DNA of 64,000 nt from Mesorhizobium_G sp050247155 (GCA_050247155.1 JBFWUS010000001.1:62001-126000); one strand, 5' to 3'; shown: positions 1-8,535, counted from the first letter of the stretch. Translations and numbers: made by a program. Notes: a model not told the origin generated them from the sequence alone.

Positions 1-381
1 GACATCCGCCGCATCGGCTCGGTCAAGGATCGCGACGAGGTCGTCGGCAACCAGACCCGCGTGAAAGTGGTGAAGAACAAGCTGGCGCCGCCTTTTAAGC
101 AGGTCGAATTCGACATCATGTATGGCGAGGGCGTATCGAAAACGGGCGAACTGATCGATCTCGGCGTCAAGGCCGGCGTGGTGGAGAAGTCAGGCGCCTG
201 GTTCTCCTATAATTCCCAGCGTCTAGGTCAGGGCCGAGAGAACGCGAAGCTGTTCCTGAAGGAGAACCCCGAGGCCGCGCGCGAGATCGAGTTGGCGCTG
301 CGCCAGAATGCCGGCCTGATCGCCGAAAAGTTTTTGGAAAATGGCGGTCCCGGCGAACTCGGCGATACGGCTGAAATGTAG
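1..381 (+). CDS. recA: Recombinase A, C-terminal part (5' end outside window)
   Basis: C-terminal 126 codons of RecA, open from the first base of the window. RecA coats single-stranded DNA, drives homologous strand exchange and triggers LexA self-cleavage in the SOS response. The visible part holds the end of the core (NQTRVKVVKNKLAPPFKQ, then the FDIMYGEGVS strand) and the C-terminal domain (LIDLGVKAGVVEKSGAWFSY), which match RecA closely. The acidic tail ends in GDTAEM. A strong intrinsic terminator follows about 40 bases downstream, so recA probably ends its own transcript before alaS. The promoter and start lie outside the window. Confidence 0.97.
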   Translation, partial: DIRRIGSVKDRDEVVGNQTRVKVVKNKLAPPFKQVEFDIMYGEGVSKTGELIDLGVKAGVVEKSGAWFSYNSQRLGQGRENAKLFLKENPEAAREIELALRQNAGLIAEKFLENGGPGELGDTAEM

Positions 382-421
382 GTTGAGTGCCGGCAGTCGC
401 GCCGGAGGTATTCTTTGCTTC

Positions 422-456
422 AACCGCCGGGTTTCCCCCGGCGGTTTTGTTTTTTC
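422..456 (+). terminator. Rho-independent terminator after recA
   Basis: A 10-bp stem, AACCGCCGGG (422-431) with CCCGGCGGTT (437-446), is followed by a T-rich run to about 456. Position and form fit the recA transcription terminator. Confidence 0.85.
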
Positions 457-470
457 GGACCTCTTTAAGC

Positions 471-511
471 GCGTAAGTCTGGGATGAGTGACATTCCTAG
501 ACAGCTTATGC
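471..511 (+). promoter_or_regulatory. Long hairpin in the alaS leader
   Basis: GCGTAAG (471-477) can pair with CTTATGC (505-511), and TCTGGGA (478-484) with TCCTAGA (495-501), if G-U pairs are allowed. This gives a two-part stem around a 10-base loop. It lies between the recA terminator and a second terminator-like hairpin just before alaS, so the 118 bases between recA's terminator and alaS look like a structured 5' leader. The regulatory role is inferred. Confidence 0.45.
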
Positions 512-542
512 GGTGGCGGCTAAAAGCGCTGATCCTGATGAT

Positions 543-571
543 GCCGTGCCTTAAAGCACGGCGGTTTTTTT
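543..571 (+). terminator. Terminator-like hairpin (possible attenuator) 18 bp before alaS
   Basis: Perfect 7-bp stem GCCGTGC (543-549) / GCACGGC (556-562) with loop CTTAAA, followed by GG and seven T (565-571). It has the form of an intrinsic terminator, yet it stands between the alaS start (589) and any promoter upstream, so it can act on alaS only as an attenuator. A 31-codon reading frame (ATG 484 to TGA 577-579) runs across the hairpin, but its Shine-Dalgarno match is poor. Confidence 0.6.
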
Positions 572-588
572 GTTTGTGAAAGCAGATC

Positions 589-3252
589 ATGAGCGGCGTA
601 AACGAGATCCGGTCCACCTTCCTGGACTATTTTAAGAAGAACGGACACGAGGTTGTGGCCTCGAGCCCGCTGGTGCCGCGCAATGACCCGACGCTGATGT
701 TTGCCAATTCGGGTATGGTGCAGTTCAAGAATGTTTTTACCGGCATCGAGAAGCGTCCCTATGTTCGCGCCACGACGGCGCAGAAGAGCGTTCGCGCCGG
801 CGGCAAGCACAACGATCTCGACAATGTCGGTTATACGGCGCGCCATCTCACCTTTTTCGAGATGCTCGGCAATTTCTCCTTCGGCGACTATTTCAAGGAG
901 CGCGCCATTGAGTTGGCCTGGAACCTGATCACCAAGGATTTCGGGCTTCCGAAGGACAAGTTGCTGGTCACCGTCTACCACACGGACGATCAGGCGTTCG
1001 ATCTGTGGAAGAAGATCGCCGGTTTTTCGGACGACCGCATCATCCGCATCCCGACCTCGGACAATTTCTGGGCGATGGGTGACACCGGTCCATGCGGTCC
1101 ATGCTCGGAGATTTTCATCGATCGCGGCGAGCACATCTGGGGCGGGCCGCCCGGTAGTCCAGAGGAGGATGGCGACCGCTTCCTAGAGTTCTGGAACCTC
1201 GTCTTCATGCAATATGAGCAGGTGACGAAGGAAGAGCGCGTCGACCTGCCGCGCCCGTCCATCGACACGGGCATGGGCCTGGAGCGCATGGCTTCGATCC
1301 TGCAAGGGGTCGAAAGCGTCTTCGAAACGGACCTGTTCCGTCACCTGATCGATGCGGCGGCGTCGGCGCTGGGACACGGACCGGATGGCGAGAACACGGC
1401 ATCGTTCCGGGTCATTGCCGATCACCTTCGCTCGTCCTGCTTCCTGATCGCGGACGGCGTACTGCCGTCCAACGAGGGCAGGGGTTATGTGCTGCGCCGC
1501 ATCATGCGCCGCGCCATGCGCCACGGGCAATTGCTTGGCGCGTCCGAGCCGCTGATGTGGAAGCTGGTGCCTGCGCTGGTGCGCGAAATGGGCCAGGCCT
1601 ATCCGGAACTGGTGCGCGGCGAAGCGCTGATCACCGAAACGCTGAAGCTGGAAGAATCCCGCTTCCGCAAGACGCTTTCGCGTGGCCTTGGCTTGCTGGA
1701 AGACGCGACGGCAAATCTCAAAGCTGGAGACATGCTGGATGGCGAAACCGCCTTCAAGCTCTACGACACCTATGGTTTCCCGCTCGATCTGACGCAGGAT
1801 GCGCTGCGCCAGCGCGACATTTCCGTCAATCTCGACGGTTTTCAGGATGCGATGGAGCGCCAGAAGGCGGAAGCTCGTAAGAATTGGGCAGGCTCGGGCG
1901 AAGCCGCGACCGAGACGATCTGGTTCGCTCTGCGCGAAAAATTCGGCGCGACCGAGTTCCTCGGCTATGACACGGAGCAGGCGGAAGGCGTCGTGCTGGC
2001 GCTTATCAAAGACGGCAAGGAGGTTTCCTCGGCTGTTGATGGCGATACGATTGGCGTGATCGTCAACCAGACGCCGTTTTATGGTGAGTCGGGCGGCCAG
2101 ATGGGCGACACCGGCACGATATCTGGCGAAGGTTTTTCGGTCACGATCATCGACACGCAGAAAAAGGCCGACGGCCTGTTCGTGCATTCCGGCAAAGTGA
2201 CCAAGGGCTCGGTGAAAATCGGCGCCCCGGTCGAACTGAAGGTCGCGCATGAGCGGCGCACGCGGCTACGCTCCAACCATTCGGCCACGCACCTATTGCA
2301 CGAGGCGCTGCGCGAAGTTCTGGGCACGCATGTTGCGCAAAAGGGTTCGCTGGTTGCGCCGGAGCGGCTTCGCTTCGACTTCTCGCACCCGAAACCGATT
2401 TCGGCCGAGGAGATCGAGCAGGTCGAACGCATGGCGAATGAGATCGTCGTGCAGAACAGCCCGGTTTCGACCCGCCTGATGAGCGTTGATGACGCTATCG
2501 CTGAGGGTGCGATGGCGCTCTTCGGCGAAAAATATGGTGACGAGGTGCGCGTCGTGTCGATGGGCACCGGCCTGCATGGCCAGAAGGCGAACCGGCCCTA
2601 TTCGGTGGAACTCTGCGGCGGCACGCATGTCCGCTCGACCGGCGACATCGGCCTCGTGCGCGTCGTGTCCGAAGGCGCGGTCGCGGCCGGTGTCCGGCGC
2701 ATGGAGGCGCTGACCGGCGAGGCCGCACGGCAATATCTCGACGAGCAGGACCGTCGGCTGAAGGCAATCGCCGGTGCGCTCAAGGTCGGCCCGGCCGAGG
2801 CTTTGGCGCGCGTCGAAACGCTGATCGACGAACGCAGGAAGCTGGAGCGCGAACTGACGGACGCGCGCAAGAAGCTTGCCATGGGCGGCGGCGCTGCCAA
2901 GGCTGATTCTGGCTCCGAGGCCGAGCAGGTCGCCGGTGTGAGTTTCCTGGGCAAGGCCGTGTCGGGCGTCGCGCCGAAAGATCTGAAATCGCTCGCTGAC
3001 GAAGGCAAGAAACAGATCGGCTCCGGCGTTGTCGTGCTGGTCGGCGAGGCCGACGGCAAGGCGTCGGTCGTCGTCGGCGTAACCGAAGACGTGACGAAAA
3101 AATTCAGTGCGGTCGATCTGGTCCGCGTCGCCTCGGCGGCGTTGGGCGGGCAGGGTGGCGGCGGCCGGCCTGACATGGCGCAGGCCGGCGGCCCGGATGC
3201 AAGCAAAGCCGTCGCTGCGATCGTGGCGGACAAGGCCGCGATGGCGGGCTAG
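589..3252 (+). CDS. alaS: Alanyl-tRNA synthetase
   Basis: Cytosolic class II enzyme of 887 residues (normal length) that charges tRNA-Ala and removes mis-attached Ser and Gly. The N-terminal catalytic domain opens with EIRSTFLDYFKKNGH and contains TGPCGPCSEIF. The editing domain carries the zinc/active-site motifs HSATH (about residues 564-568) and CGGTH (about 676-680). A coiled coil and the glycine-rich C-Ala domain follow (GGQGGGGRPDMAQAGG near residue 860). The ATG is chosen because family similarity begins at once; the Shine-Dalgarno match is weak. The gene follows a structured leader with a terminator-like hairpin ending 18 bases before the start, which suggests attenuation (inferred). 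Confidence 0.98.
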   Translation: MSGVNEIRSTFLDYFKKNGHEVVASSPLVPRNDPTLMFANSGMVQFKNVFTGIEKRPYVRATTAQKSVRAGGKHNDLDNVGYTARHLTFFEMLGNFSFGDYFKERAIELAWNLITKDFGLPKDKLLVTVYHTDDQAFDLWKKIAGFSDDRIIRIPTSDNFWAMGDTGPCGPCSEIFIDRGEHIWGGPPGSPEEDGDRFLEFWNLVFMQYEQVTKEERVDLPRPSIDTGMGLERMASILQGVESVFETDLFRHLIDAAASALGHGPDGENTASFRVIADHLRSSCFLIADGVLPSNEGRGYVLRRIMRRAMRHGQLLGASEPLMWKLVPALVREMGQAYPELVRGEALITETLKLEESRFRKTLSRGLGLLEDATANLKAGDMLDGETAFKLYDTYGFPLDLTQDALRQRDISVNLDGFQDAMERQKAEARKNWAGSGEAATETIWFALREKFGATEFLGYDTEQAEGVVLALIKDGKEVSSAVDGDTIGVIVNQTPFYGESGGQMGDTGTISGEGFSVTIIDTQKKADGLFVHSGKVTKGSVKIGAPVELKVAHERRTRLRSNHSATHLLHEALREVLGTHVAQKGSLVAPERLRFDFSHPKPISAEEIEQVERMANEIVVQNSPVSTRLMSVDDAIAEGAMALFGEKYGDEVRVVSMGTGLHGQKANRPYSVELCGGTHVRSTGDIGLVRVVSEGAVAAGVRRMEALTGEAARQYLDEQDRRLKAIAGALKVGPAEALARVETLIDERRKLERELTDARKKLAMGGGAAKADSGSEAEQVAGVSFLGKAVSGVAPKDLKSLADEGKKQIGSGVVVLVGEADGKASVVVGVTEDVTKKFSAVDLVRVASAALGGQGGGGRPDMAQAGGPDASKAVAAIVADKAAMAG

Positions 3253-3480
3253 CCCTCTTACCCTCCCCCTGGTGGGGGTGAGGAGCGTTTGGCCATAGGC
3301 CAACGAAACGCCCCAAAATGGGCTTTTCGAGCGACGAACGCCCGAGGCCATAGCCGAGGGCTGGTGCAAGCCGGGGTCCCGCTGCTACGCAGCTCCCCGG
3401 CGTTCGGAGCCTTTCATCGTGCCACCGGCACGAAGAATTCGTCGGCCGTGAACTATCCGCAAGTTATTGATCCAGCTTTC
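3253..3480. repeat. Palindrome-rich intergenic repeat region after alaS
   Basis: 228 bases without a gene. The region begins with a C-rich/G-rich hairpin (ACCCTCCCCC, TGGT, GGGGGTGAGG; about 3260-3285) like the ends of the repeats at 38409, 45859 and 60340. Further short palindromes follow, such as GGCCATAGGCC and a GCCCGAGG/CCGAGGGC pair. It ends with one arm (3435-3453) of a 19-bp inverted repeat whose partner lies beyond the insertion sequence. It looks like a mosaic of short palindromic elements. Confidence 0.5.
3435..3453 (+). repeat. Left arm of 19-bp inverted repeat flanking the IS
   Basis: GAATTCGTCGGCCGTGAAC at 3435-3453 is the exact reverse complement of 4980-4998. The two arms lie just outside the transposase unit. 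They are either the true ends of the insertion sequence or the two halves of a chromosomal hairpin split by the insertion. Confidence 0.8.
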
Positions 3481-4972
3481 TGATCAGGGAGGATTGCGGC
3501 ATAGGAATTGCGGGATTTGTGGTGTTTGACCGCGGCTTTCTTGCAATTCGGATTTTGCGGTTCCGCTGTGCACGGTGACATGATTCACTCGATTTGGCGG
3601 GAGCGAATCGAGGGGACGGCAGGTGTCCAGGCCACGCGAGAAGTGCGCGACGGGCGAGCAGGACTTGTTCCGTTCGAGGCTCGATCAGATCATCAACATG
3701 AAGCACGAATTGGTGCGGCTGGCGCAGGCGATCGACTGGCCGGTGCTGGAGGAGTGTTTCGGCGCGGTCTATTCGGATGGACCGGGCATGCCGCCGCTGC
3801 CGACGCGGCTGATGGCGGGCTTGGCGATCTTGAAGCACACGTTCAACCTGTCGGACGAGGAGCTGTGCGCCCGCTGGGTGGAGAACCCTTACTTCCAGTA
3901 TCTTTGCGGCGAGGAGTTCTTCCGCCATGAATTGGCCTTCGACCGCTCGTCGATGACGCGCTGGCGCCAGCGCATGGGCGAGGAGCGGATCACGGCTCTG
4001 CTGCAGGAAAGCCTCGCTGTGGCGCTCAAGAGCGGGGCGATGAAGCCGGCCGACACGCGCCGGGTGATCGTCGACACCACCGTGCAGCCGAAGAACGTGA
4101 TGTTCCCCACCGACGCCAAGCTCCTTCATCGGGCGCGCGAGCGGCTGGTGCGACTGGCCAAGCAGGTGGGTGTGGATTTGCGCCAGAGCTATGTGCGGGT
4201 CGGCAAGCTGGCGCTGATCAAGCACCAGCGCTATGCCCACGCCAAGCAGTTCAAGCGGGCCAACAAGGCGCTACGCAGGCTCAAGACCTATCTCGGCCGG
4301 ACCATTCGCGACATCGGTCGCCAGATCGCCGGCGATACGGGGCTGGACGCGATCTTCAAATGGCCGCTCTACCAGGCATCGGCGCTGCTGGAGCAACGGC
4401 CACGCCAGCGCGGCCGCAAGATCTGGAGCCTGCATGCGCCGGAGGTCGAGTGCATCGGCAAAGGCAAGGCGCATGTCCCTTACGAGTTCGGCGTCAAGGT
4501 CTCGCTCGCCACCACGCTTGAGCGCTCGAAGGGCGGCCAGTTCGCCCTGCACGCGAAGGCACTGCCGGGCAATCCTTATGACGGCCACACGCTGGCCACC
4601 GTGATCCCGGGCATGGAAGAGACCATCGGCAATGAGATCGGCCGCATCCTCGCCGACGCCGGATATCGGGGCCACAATGCACCCGACAGCCACAAGTTCA
4701 GGGTCTTCACCGCCGGCCAGAAGCGCCGCGTCACCCCGGCTATCAAGCGTCAGATGCGCCGCCGTTCCGCCATCGAGCCCGTGATCGGCCACATCAAGGC
4801 CGAACACCGGATGGACCGCAACTACCTCGCCGGTCAGCAGGGCGACGCCGTTAACGCCATCCTGGCTGCCGCCGGCTACAACTTCTCGCTCCTGCTCAAA
4901 TGGTTCAGGCCTCTTTTGTGCCTTCTCATCGCCGCCTGCCAAAACCGCCAGAAACCAATCGCAGCCTGATCA
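3481..4972 (+). mobile_element. IS5-family insertion sequence
   Basis: One complete transposase gene lies between short imperfect terminal repeats. The left end starts TGATCAGG and reaches GATTG a few bases later. The right end, read on the other strand, starts TGATCAGG and also reaches GATTG. With these ends the element is 1492 bp, within the IS5 range. No convincing target duplication is visible next to them. If the outer 19-bp repeats are the real ends, the element would span 3435-4998. It sits between the alaS and icd 3' ends and disrupts no gene. Confidence 0.7.
3623..4969 (+). CDS. IS5-family transposase (DDE)
   Basis: 448-residue DDE transposase that cuts and rejoins the ends of its own element. 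An N-terminal DNA-binding part of the DUF772 type (LPTRLMAGLAILKHTFNLSD) is followed by the catalytic core: Asp about 150 in VIVDTTVQPK, Asp about 346 in LADAGYRGHN, Glu about 385 in RRSAIEPVIGHIK. The last motif fits the IS5 signature R-x3-E-x6-K exactly. The start is GTG at 3623 (GTGTCCAGGCCA); this choice is moderate. The frame is intact, so the element may still be active. The IS5 subgroup could not be settled by eye. Confidence 0.9.
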   Translation: MSRPREKCATGEQDLFRSRLDQIINMKHELVRLAQAIDWPVLEECFGAVYSDGPGMPPLPTRLMAGLAILKHTFNLSDEELCARWVENPYFQYLCGEEFFRHELAFDRSSMTRWRQRMGEERITALLQESLAVALKSGAMKPADTRRVIVDTTVQPKNVMFPTDAKLLHRARERLVRLAKQVGVDLRQSYVRVGKLALIKHQRYAHAKQFKRANKALRRLKTYLGRTIRDIGRQIAGDTGLDAIFKWPLYQASALLEQRPRQRGRKIWSLHAPEVECIGKGKAHVPYEFGVKVSLATTLERSKGGQFALHAKALPGNPYDGHTLATVIPGMEETIGNEIGRILADAGYRGHNAPDSHKFRVFTAGQKRRVTPAIKRQMRRRSAIEPVIGHIKAEHRMDRNYLAGQQGDAVNAILAAAGYNFSLLLKWFRPLLCLLIAACQNRQKPIAA

Positions 4973-4979
4973 CATCATT

Positions 4980-4998
4980 GTTCACGGCCGACGAATTC
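4980..4998 (-). repeat. Right arm of 19-bp inverted repeat flanking the IS
   Basis: GTTCACGGCCGACGAATTC at 4980-4998, exact reverse complement of 3435-3453. It lies 7 bases outside the proposed right end of the IS and 18 bases from the icd stop codon. Confidence 0.8.
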
Positions 4999-5016
4999 GC
5001 TTCGCGAACCGGCTCC

Positions 5017-6228
5017 TCACCCCATCGCCTTCTGCAGATTCTCATCCACCTTGTCCAAAAATCCGGTGGTCGAGAGCCAAGGCTGGTCGGGGCCGATCAG
5101 CAGCGACAGATCCTTAGTCATGAAGCCGGACTCGACGGTCTGGATGCAGACCTTTTCCAGCGTGTCGGCAAACTTCTTCAGCTCTGGATTGTCGTCCAGC
5201 TTGGCGCGATGCGCGAGGCCGCGCGTCCAGGCAAAGATCGAGGCGATCGAGTTGGTGGACGTTTCCTCGCCTTTCTGGTGCTGACGATAGTGGCGCGTCA
5301 CGGTGCCGTGCGCGGCTTCGGCTTCCACCGTTTTGCCGTCCGGCGTCATCAGCACCGAGGTCATCAGGCCGAGCGAGCCGAAGCCTTGGGCCACCGTGTC
5401 CGACTGCACGTCGCCGTCATAGTTCTTGCAGGCCCAGACATAGCCGCCCGACCATTTTAGCGACGAGGCCACCATGTCGTCGATCAGGCGGTGTTCGTAC
5501 CAGATCTTCTTTTCCTTGAACGCCTTCTCAAATTCCTTCTCGTAGACCGCCTGGAAAATGTCCTTGAAGCGGCCGTCATAGGCTTTCAGGATGGTGTTCT
5601 TGGTCGAAAGATAAACCGGATAGCCGCGCAGCAGGCCGTAATTGAACGAAGCACGGGCGAATTCCTCTATCGACTCGTCCAAATTGTACATGCCCATGGC
5701 AACGCCGGAACTCGGCGCGTCGAACACGTCGTGCTCGATCACCTGGCCGTCATCGCCGACGAACTTGATCGTCAGCTTGCCCTTGCCGGGGAAGCGGAAG
5801 TCGGTTGCCTTGTACTGGTCGCCGAAGGCGTGGCGGCCGACGATGATCGGCTTGGTCCAGCCCGGCACCAGCCGCGGCACGTTCTTCATGATGATCGGCT
5901 CGCGGAAGATCACGCCGCCCAGAATGTTGCGGATCGTGCCGTTGGGGCTCTTCCACATTTTCTTCAACTTGAATTCCTCGACGCGCTGCTCATCCGGCGT
6001 AATGGTGGCGCATTTGACGCCGACGCCATGCTTCTTGATGGCGTTGGCCGCGTCGATCGTCACCTGGTCGTTAGTGTCGTCGCGGTGCTCGATGCCGAGG
6101 TCGTAATAGTCCAGCTTCAGATCGAGATAGGGGTGGATCAGCTTGTCCTTGATGAACTGCCAGATGATGCGGGTCATCTCGTCGCCGTCGAGTTCGACGA
6201 CCGGGTTCGCCACCTTGATCTTCGCCAT
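5017..6228 (-). CDS. icd: NADP-dependent isocitrate dehydrogenase
   Basis: 403-residue cytosolic TCA-cycle enzyme converting isocitrate to 2-oxoglutarate, CO2 and NADPH. It is of the dimeric type shared with eukaryotes and rhizobia, not the E. coli type. The N-terminus MAKIKVANPVVELDGDEMTR, the SPNGTIRNILGG substrate loop, the KDIFQ and WYEHRLIDDM metal/substrate segments and the EAAHGTVTRHYR cofactor segment are all present. The frame is open far upstream, but the ATG at 6228 begins the conserved protein and has AGAGGG before it. It is divergent from trmJ across about 150 bases. The IS lies just past its 3' end. Confidence 0.97.
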   Translation of the reverse strand: MAKIKVANPVVELDGDEMTRIIWQFIKDKLIHPYLDLKLDYYDLGIEHRDDTNDQVTIDAANAIKKHGVGVKCATITPDEQRVEEFKLKKMWKSPNGTIRNILGGVIFREPIIMKNVPRLVPGWTKPIIVGRHAFGDQYKATDFRFPGKGKLTIKFVGDDGQVIEHDVFDAPSSGVAMGMYNLDESIEEFARASFNYGLLRGYPVYLSTKNTILKAYDGRFKDIFQAVYEKEFEKAFKEKKIWYEHRLIDDMVASSLKWSGGYVWACKNYDGDVQSDTVAQGFGSLGLMTSVLMTPDGKTVEAEAAHGTVTRHYRQHQKGEETSTNSIASIFAWTRGLAHRAKLDDNPELKKFADTLEKVCIQTVESGFMTKDLSLLIGPDQPWLSTTGFLDKVDENLQKAMG

Positions 6229-6379
6229 GAAAAGGCCCTCTTGACTGGAGTTCTTCGCAGGCCGGACGGCTGCGGTTGAGGCCGCTATAGCAAAGCGGTT
6301 CGGCTCGCGCAAACGGCGGAGCCGGTTTCCTTCCGGCGGGATCTGTGCAAGGGAAGCGCCGCATTTGGAAGGCGGCACG

Positions 6380-7231
6380 ATGGCAGGAACCGACAGCGAA
6401 CGCGTGATGATGACAGGCGGGCCGGCGATCATTCTGGTCGAGCCGCAACTCGGCGAGAATATCGGCATGGTGGCGCGCGCCATGGCGAATTTCGGGTTGT
6501 CGGAGCTGCGGCTCGTCAATCCGCGTGACGGCTGGCCGAACGAAAAGGCACGGGCGGCGGCAAGCCGGGCCGACCACGTAATCGACGGCGCGACAGTGTT
6601 CGAGGACTTGCGATCGGCGCTGGCCGACATCGAATTCGCCGTCGCCACGACGGCGCGCGAGCGTGACAATTTTAAACCGGTGCGCGGGCCAGTCGAGGCC
6701 GCGCTCGATCTACGGGGACGCGATCGGGCGGGCCAGCGCGTCGCGATCCTGTTCGGCCGCGAAAAATTCGGCCTGTTCAATGAGGAAGTCGGCCTCGCCG
6801 ACGAAATCGTGACGTTTCCAGTCAATCCGGCTTTTGCGTCGCTGAACATCGCCCAGGCCGTGCTTCTGATGTCCTACGAGTGGATGAAGTCCGGCCTGGA
6901 GAGGGAAACCGACACCGCCTTCGCTAGCCCCGAACTGGAGCCCGCGCCGAAGGAGCAGCTTCACGGCCTGTTCGACCAATTGGAATCGGCGCTGGATGCG
7001 CGCGGCTATTTCCGGCCTGAGGAGCGGCGGGCCAAAATGGTCGACAATCTGCGCGCCGTGCTGACACGACCGGGCTTTGCCGACGCTGAAATCCATGTGC
7101 TGCGCGGCATCATCTCGTCACTCGACCGCTTTTCACCGGCCTTGCGGCGCGGCGAAGGGTCGCCGGGCGACGATCCACGCCGGCTGCCGGCCGCTGTGCA
7201 AAAAGCAAAAGCCGTGTCGGACGACAAATAA
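6380..7231 (+). CDS. trmJ: tRNA (cytidine/uridine-32-2'-O)-methyltransferase TrmJ-like, SpoU family
   Basis: 283-residue SpoU/TrmH-fold methyltransferase expected to 2'-O-methylate position 32 of tRNA with S-adenosylmethionine. The three SPOUT motifs are clear: motif 1 ENIGMVARAMANFG, motif 2 ILFGREKFGL, motif 3 LNIAQAVLLMSYE, which together form the knotted cofactor site. The C-terminal extension (LFDQLESALDARGYFRPEERR) is typical of TrmJ. ATG 6380 is preferred over a TTG at 6365 because GGAAGGCGG stands 8 bases before it. It is followed by murI after 93 bases on the same strand. Confidence 0.88.
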   Translation: MAGTDSERVMMTGGPAIILVEPQLGENIGMVARAMANFGLSELRLVNPRDGWPNEKARAAASRADHVIDGATVFEDLRSALADIEFAVATTARERDNFKPVRGPVEAALDLRGRDRAGQRVAILFGREKFGLFNEEVGLADEIVTFPVNPAFASLNIAQAVLLMSYEWMKSGLERETDTAFASPELEPAPKEQLHGLFDQLESALDARGYFRPEERRAKMVDNLRAVLTRPGFADAEIHVLRGIISSLDRFSPALRRGEGSPGDDPRRLPAAVQKAKAVSDDK

Positions 7232-7324
7232 CCGAATCTTATGCAGAAACCGGCCATCTTCCGGCCGCGGGGTTTGCGCAATCGTCCCGGCGGCATTGCG
7301 CGGTAAGGCGACAGGCAAAGCACG

Positions 7325-8125
7325 ATGGCGGCACCGATCCTCTTCTTCGACAGCGGCGTCGGCGGCCTGACCGTGCTGCGTGAAGCGCGGGTGCTGATGC
7401 CCGAGCATCGTTTCGTCTATGTCGCGGACGACGCGGCCTTTCCTTATGGCGACTGGGAGGAACCAGCGCTGAACGAGCGCATCATCGGCCTGTTCGGCGA
7501 GTTGCTCGAAAAATACCGGCCGCAGATCGCCGTCATTCCCTGCAACACGGCCTCGACGTTGTCGCTTGGGCATTTGCGCGCCGCTTTTCCCGACACGCCT
7601 TTCGTTGGCACGGTGCCGGCCATCAAGCCGGCGGCGGAGCGCACGCGTTCGGGACTGGTCTCGGTGCTGGCGACGCCCGGCACGGTGAAGCGGCAATACA
7701 CCCGCGACCTGATCCAGAAATGGGCGAGCAAATGCCATGTGCGGCTGGTCGGCTCGACCCGGCTTGCACGGCTCGCCGAGACCTATATGCGCGAGGGGTT
7801 TGTCGACGAGGACGCGGTGTGCGCTGAGATCGAACCCTGTTTCATGGAGCAGGACGGCAAGCGCACCGACATCGTCGTGCTCGCCTGCACGCATTATCCT
7901 TTCCTGGTCAACCGCATGCGCAAGACCGCGCCTTGGCCGGTGGATTGGATCGATTCTGGCGAAGCGATCGCGCGCCGCGCGCTGTCGCTACTTGGTGAGC
8001 CGGACCGGCACGCGCCGCCGACGCGTCGTGCCGCCGCCCTGAAGGACGTTGTCGTGTTTACATCCGGCAAGGCCGACTATGGCATGCAGCGACTGATGCA
8101 AGGTTTTGGCCTGACCGTCGCCTGA
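7325..8125 (+). CDS. murI: Glutamate racemase
   Basis: 266-residue cofactor-free racemase that makes D-glutamate for peptidoglycan. The two catalytic cysteines lie in IPCNTAS (about residue 73) and LACTHYP (about 188). The substrate loop FFDSGVGGLTVL at the N-terminus and ADDAAFPYG are typical. The length is normal for the family. The ATG directly begins the conserved MAAPILFFDSG. It lies in the same direction as trmJ and the DUF3008 gene. Confidence 0.95.
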   Translation: MAAPILFFDSGVGGLTVLREARVLMPEHRFVYVADDAAFPYGDWEEPALNERIIGLFGELLEKYRPQIAVIPCNTASTLSLGHLRAAFPDTPFVGTVPAIKPAAERTRSGLVSVLATPGTVKRQYTRDLIQKWASKCHVRLVGSTRLARLAETYMREGFVDEDAVCAEIEPCFMEQDGKRTDIVVLACTHYPFLVNRMRKTAPWPVDWIDSGEAIARRALSLLGEPDRHAPPTRRAAALKDVVVFTSGKADYGMQRLMQGFGLTVA

Positions 8126-8179
8126 TCGGAACAGCTCGGCCTGCGCTGCGTTCTTTCCTCGAACAGAGGAGAAGCGATC

Positions 8180-8371
8180 ATGCCCGCAACATCCAAAGCC
8201 CAGCAGAAAGCAGCCGGCGCCGCGCTTTCCGCCAAACGCGGCGAGACCAGGAAGAGCAAACTCAGGGGCGCATCCAAGGAGATGTACGACTCGATGAGCG
8301 AAAAGCAGCTCGAAGAGTTCGCAGAGACCAAGCGCAAAGGGCTGCCGGAGAAGAAGGCGACGAAGCATTGA
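8180..8371 (+). CDS. DUF3008 family small basic protein
   Basis: 63-residue, lysine-rich protein beginning MPATSKAQQKAAGAALSAKR, the form of the DUF3008 family, which is widespread in Rhizobiales and of unknown function. The middle (LRGASKEMYDSMSEKQLEEF) is predicted helical and the tail GLPEKKATKH is basic. There is no signal peptide or membrane segment. The start has a strong Shine-Dalgarno sequence (GAGGAGAAGC) a few bases upstream. It lies 54 bases after murI. Similar short Lys/Ala-rich proteins are often stress-linked, but nothing here proves that. Confidence 0.8.
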   Translation: MPATSKAQQKAAGAALSAKRGETRKSKLRGASKEMYDSMSEKQLEEFAETKRKGLPEKKATKH

Positions 8372-8472
8372 TTGTCGCTTAAGTGTCATCGCCATAGCCG
8401 GTGACGATCTACGATTTCGAGCCAACCCAACGGGGAATCGATTGCCAAGGGGCGTGGGACACTATCCATAGC

Positions 8473-8501
8473 TTGACATCCAATTACCATCCTCATATTT
8501 A
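8473..8501 (+). promoter_or_regulatory. Candidate sigma-70 promoter of the arsR-type operon
   Basis: TTGACA (8473-8478), a 17-base spacer, then TATTTA (8496-8501). It lies in an AT-rich stretch directly upstream of the operator and the ArsR-family gene. Confidence 0.6.
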
Positions 8502-8509
8502 GCCATTAT

Positions 8510-8530
8510 GTTAATTAACAATCTTGTTAA
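8510..8530. promoter_or_regulatory. Palindromic operator of the ArsR-type regulator
   Basis: Perfect inverted repeat TTAACAA-TC-TTGTTAA at 8515-8530, overlapping a second palindrome GTTAATTAAC at 8510-8519. It sits between the -10 box and the start codon, where an ArsR-family repressor would block its own operon. It overlaps the alternative TTG start at 8524, which favours ATG 8536. Confidence 0.65.
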
Positions 8531-8535
8531 ACGAC

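Noticed and set aside
484..579. 31-codon leader peptide gene before alaS
   Set aside because: It is kept only as part of the attenuator idea. It has a poor ribosome binding site and no run of alanine codons, so it is not called as a gene.
6229..6849. Long N-terminal extension of isocitrate dehydrogenase
   Set aside because: The frame is open, but the extension is unlike the family and overlaps the divergent trmJ gene; ATG 6228 begins the conserved protein.
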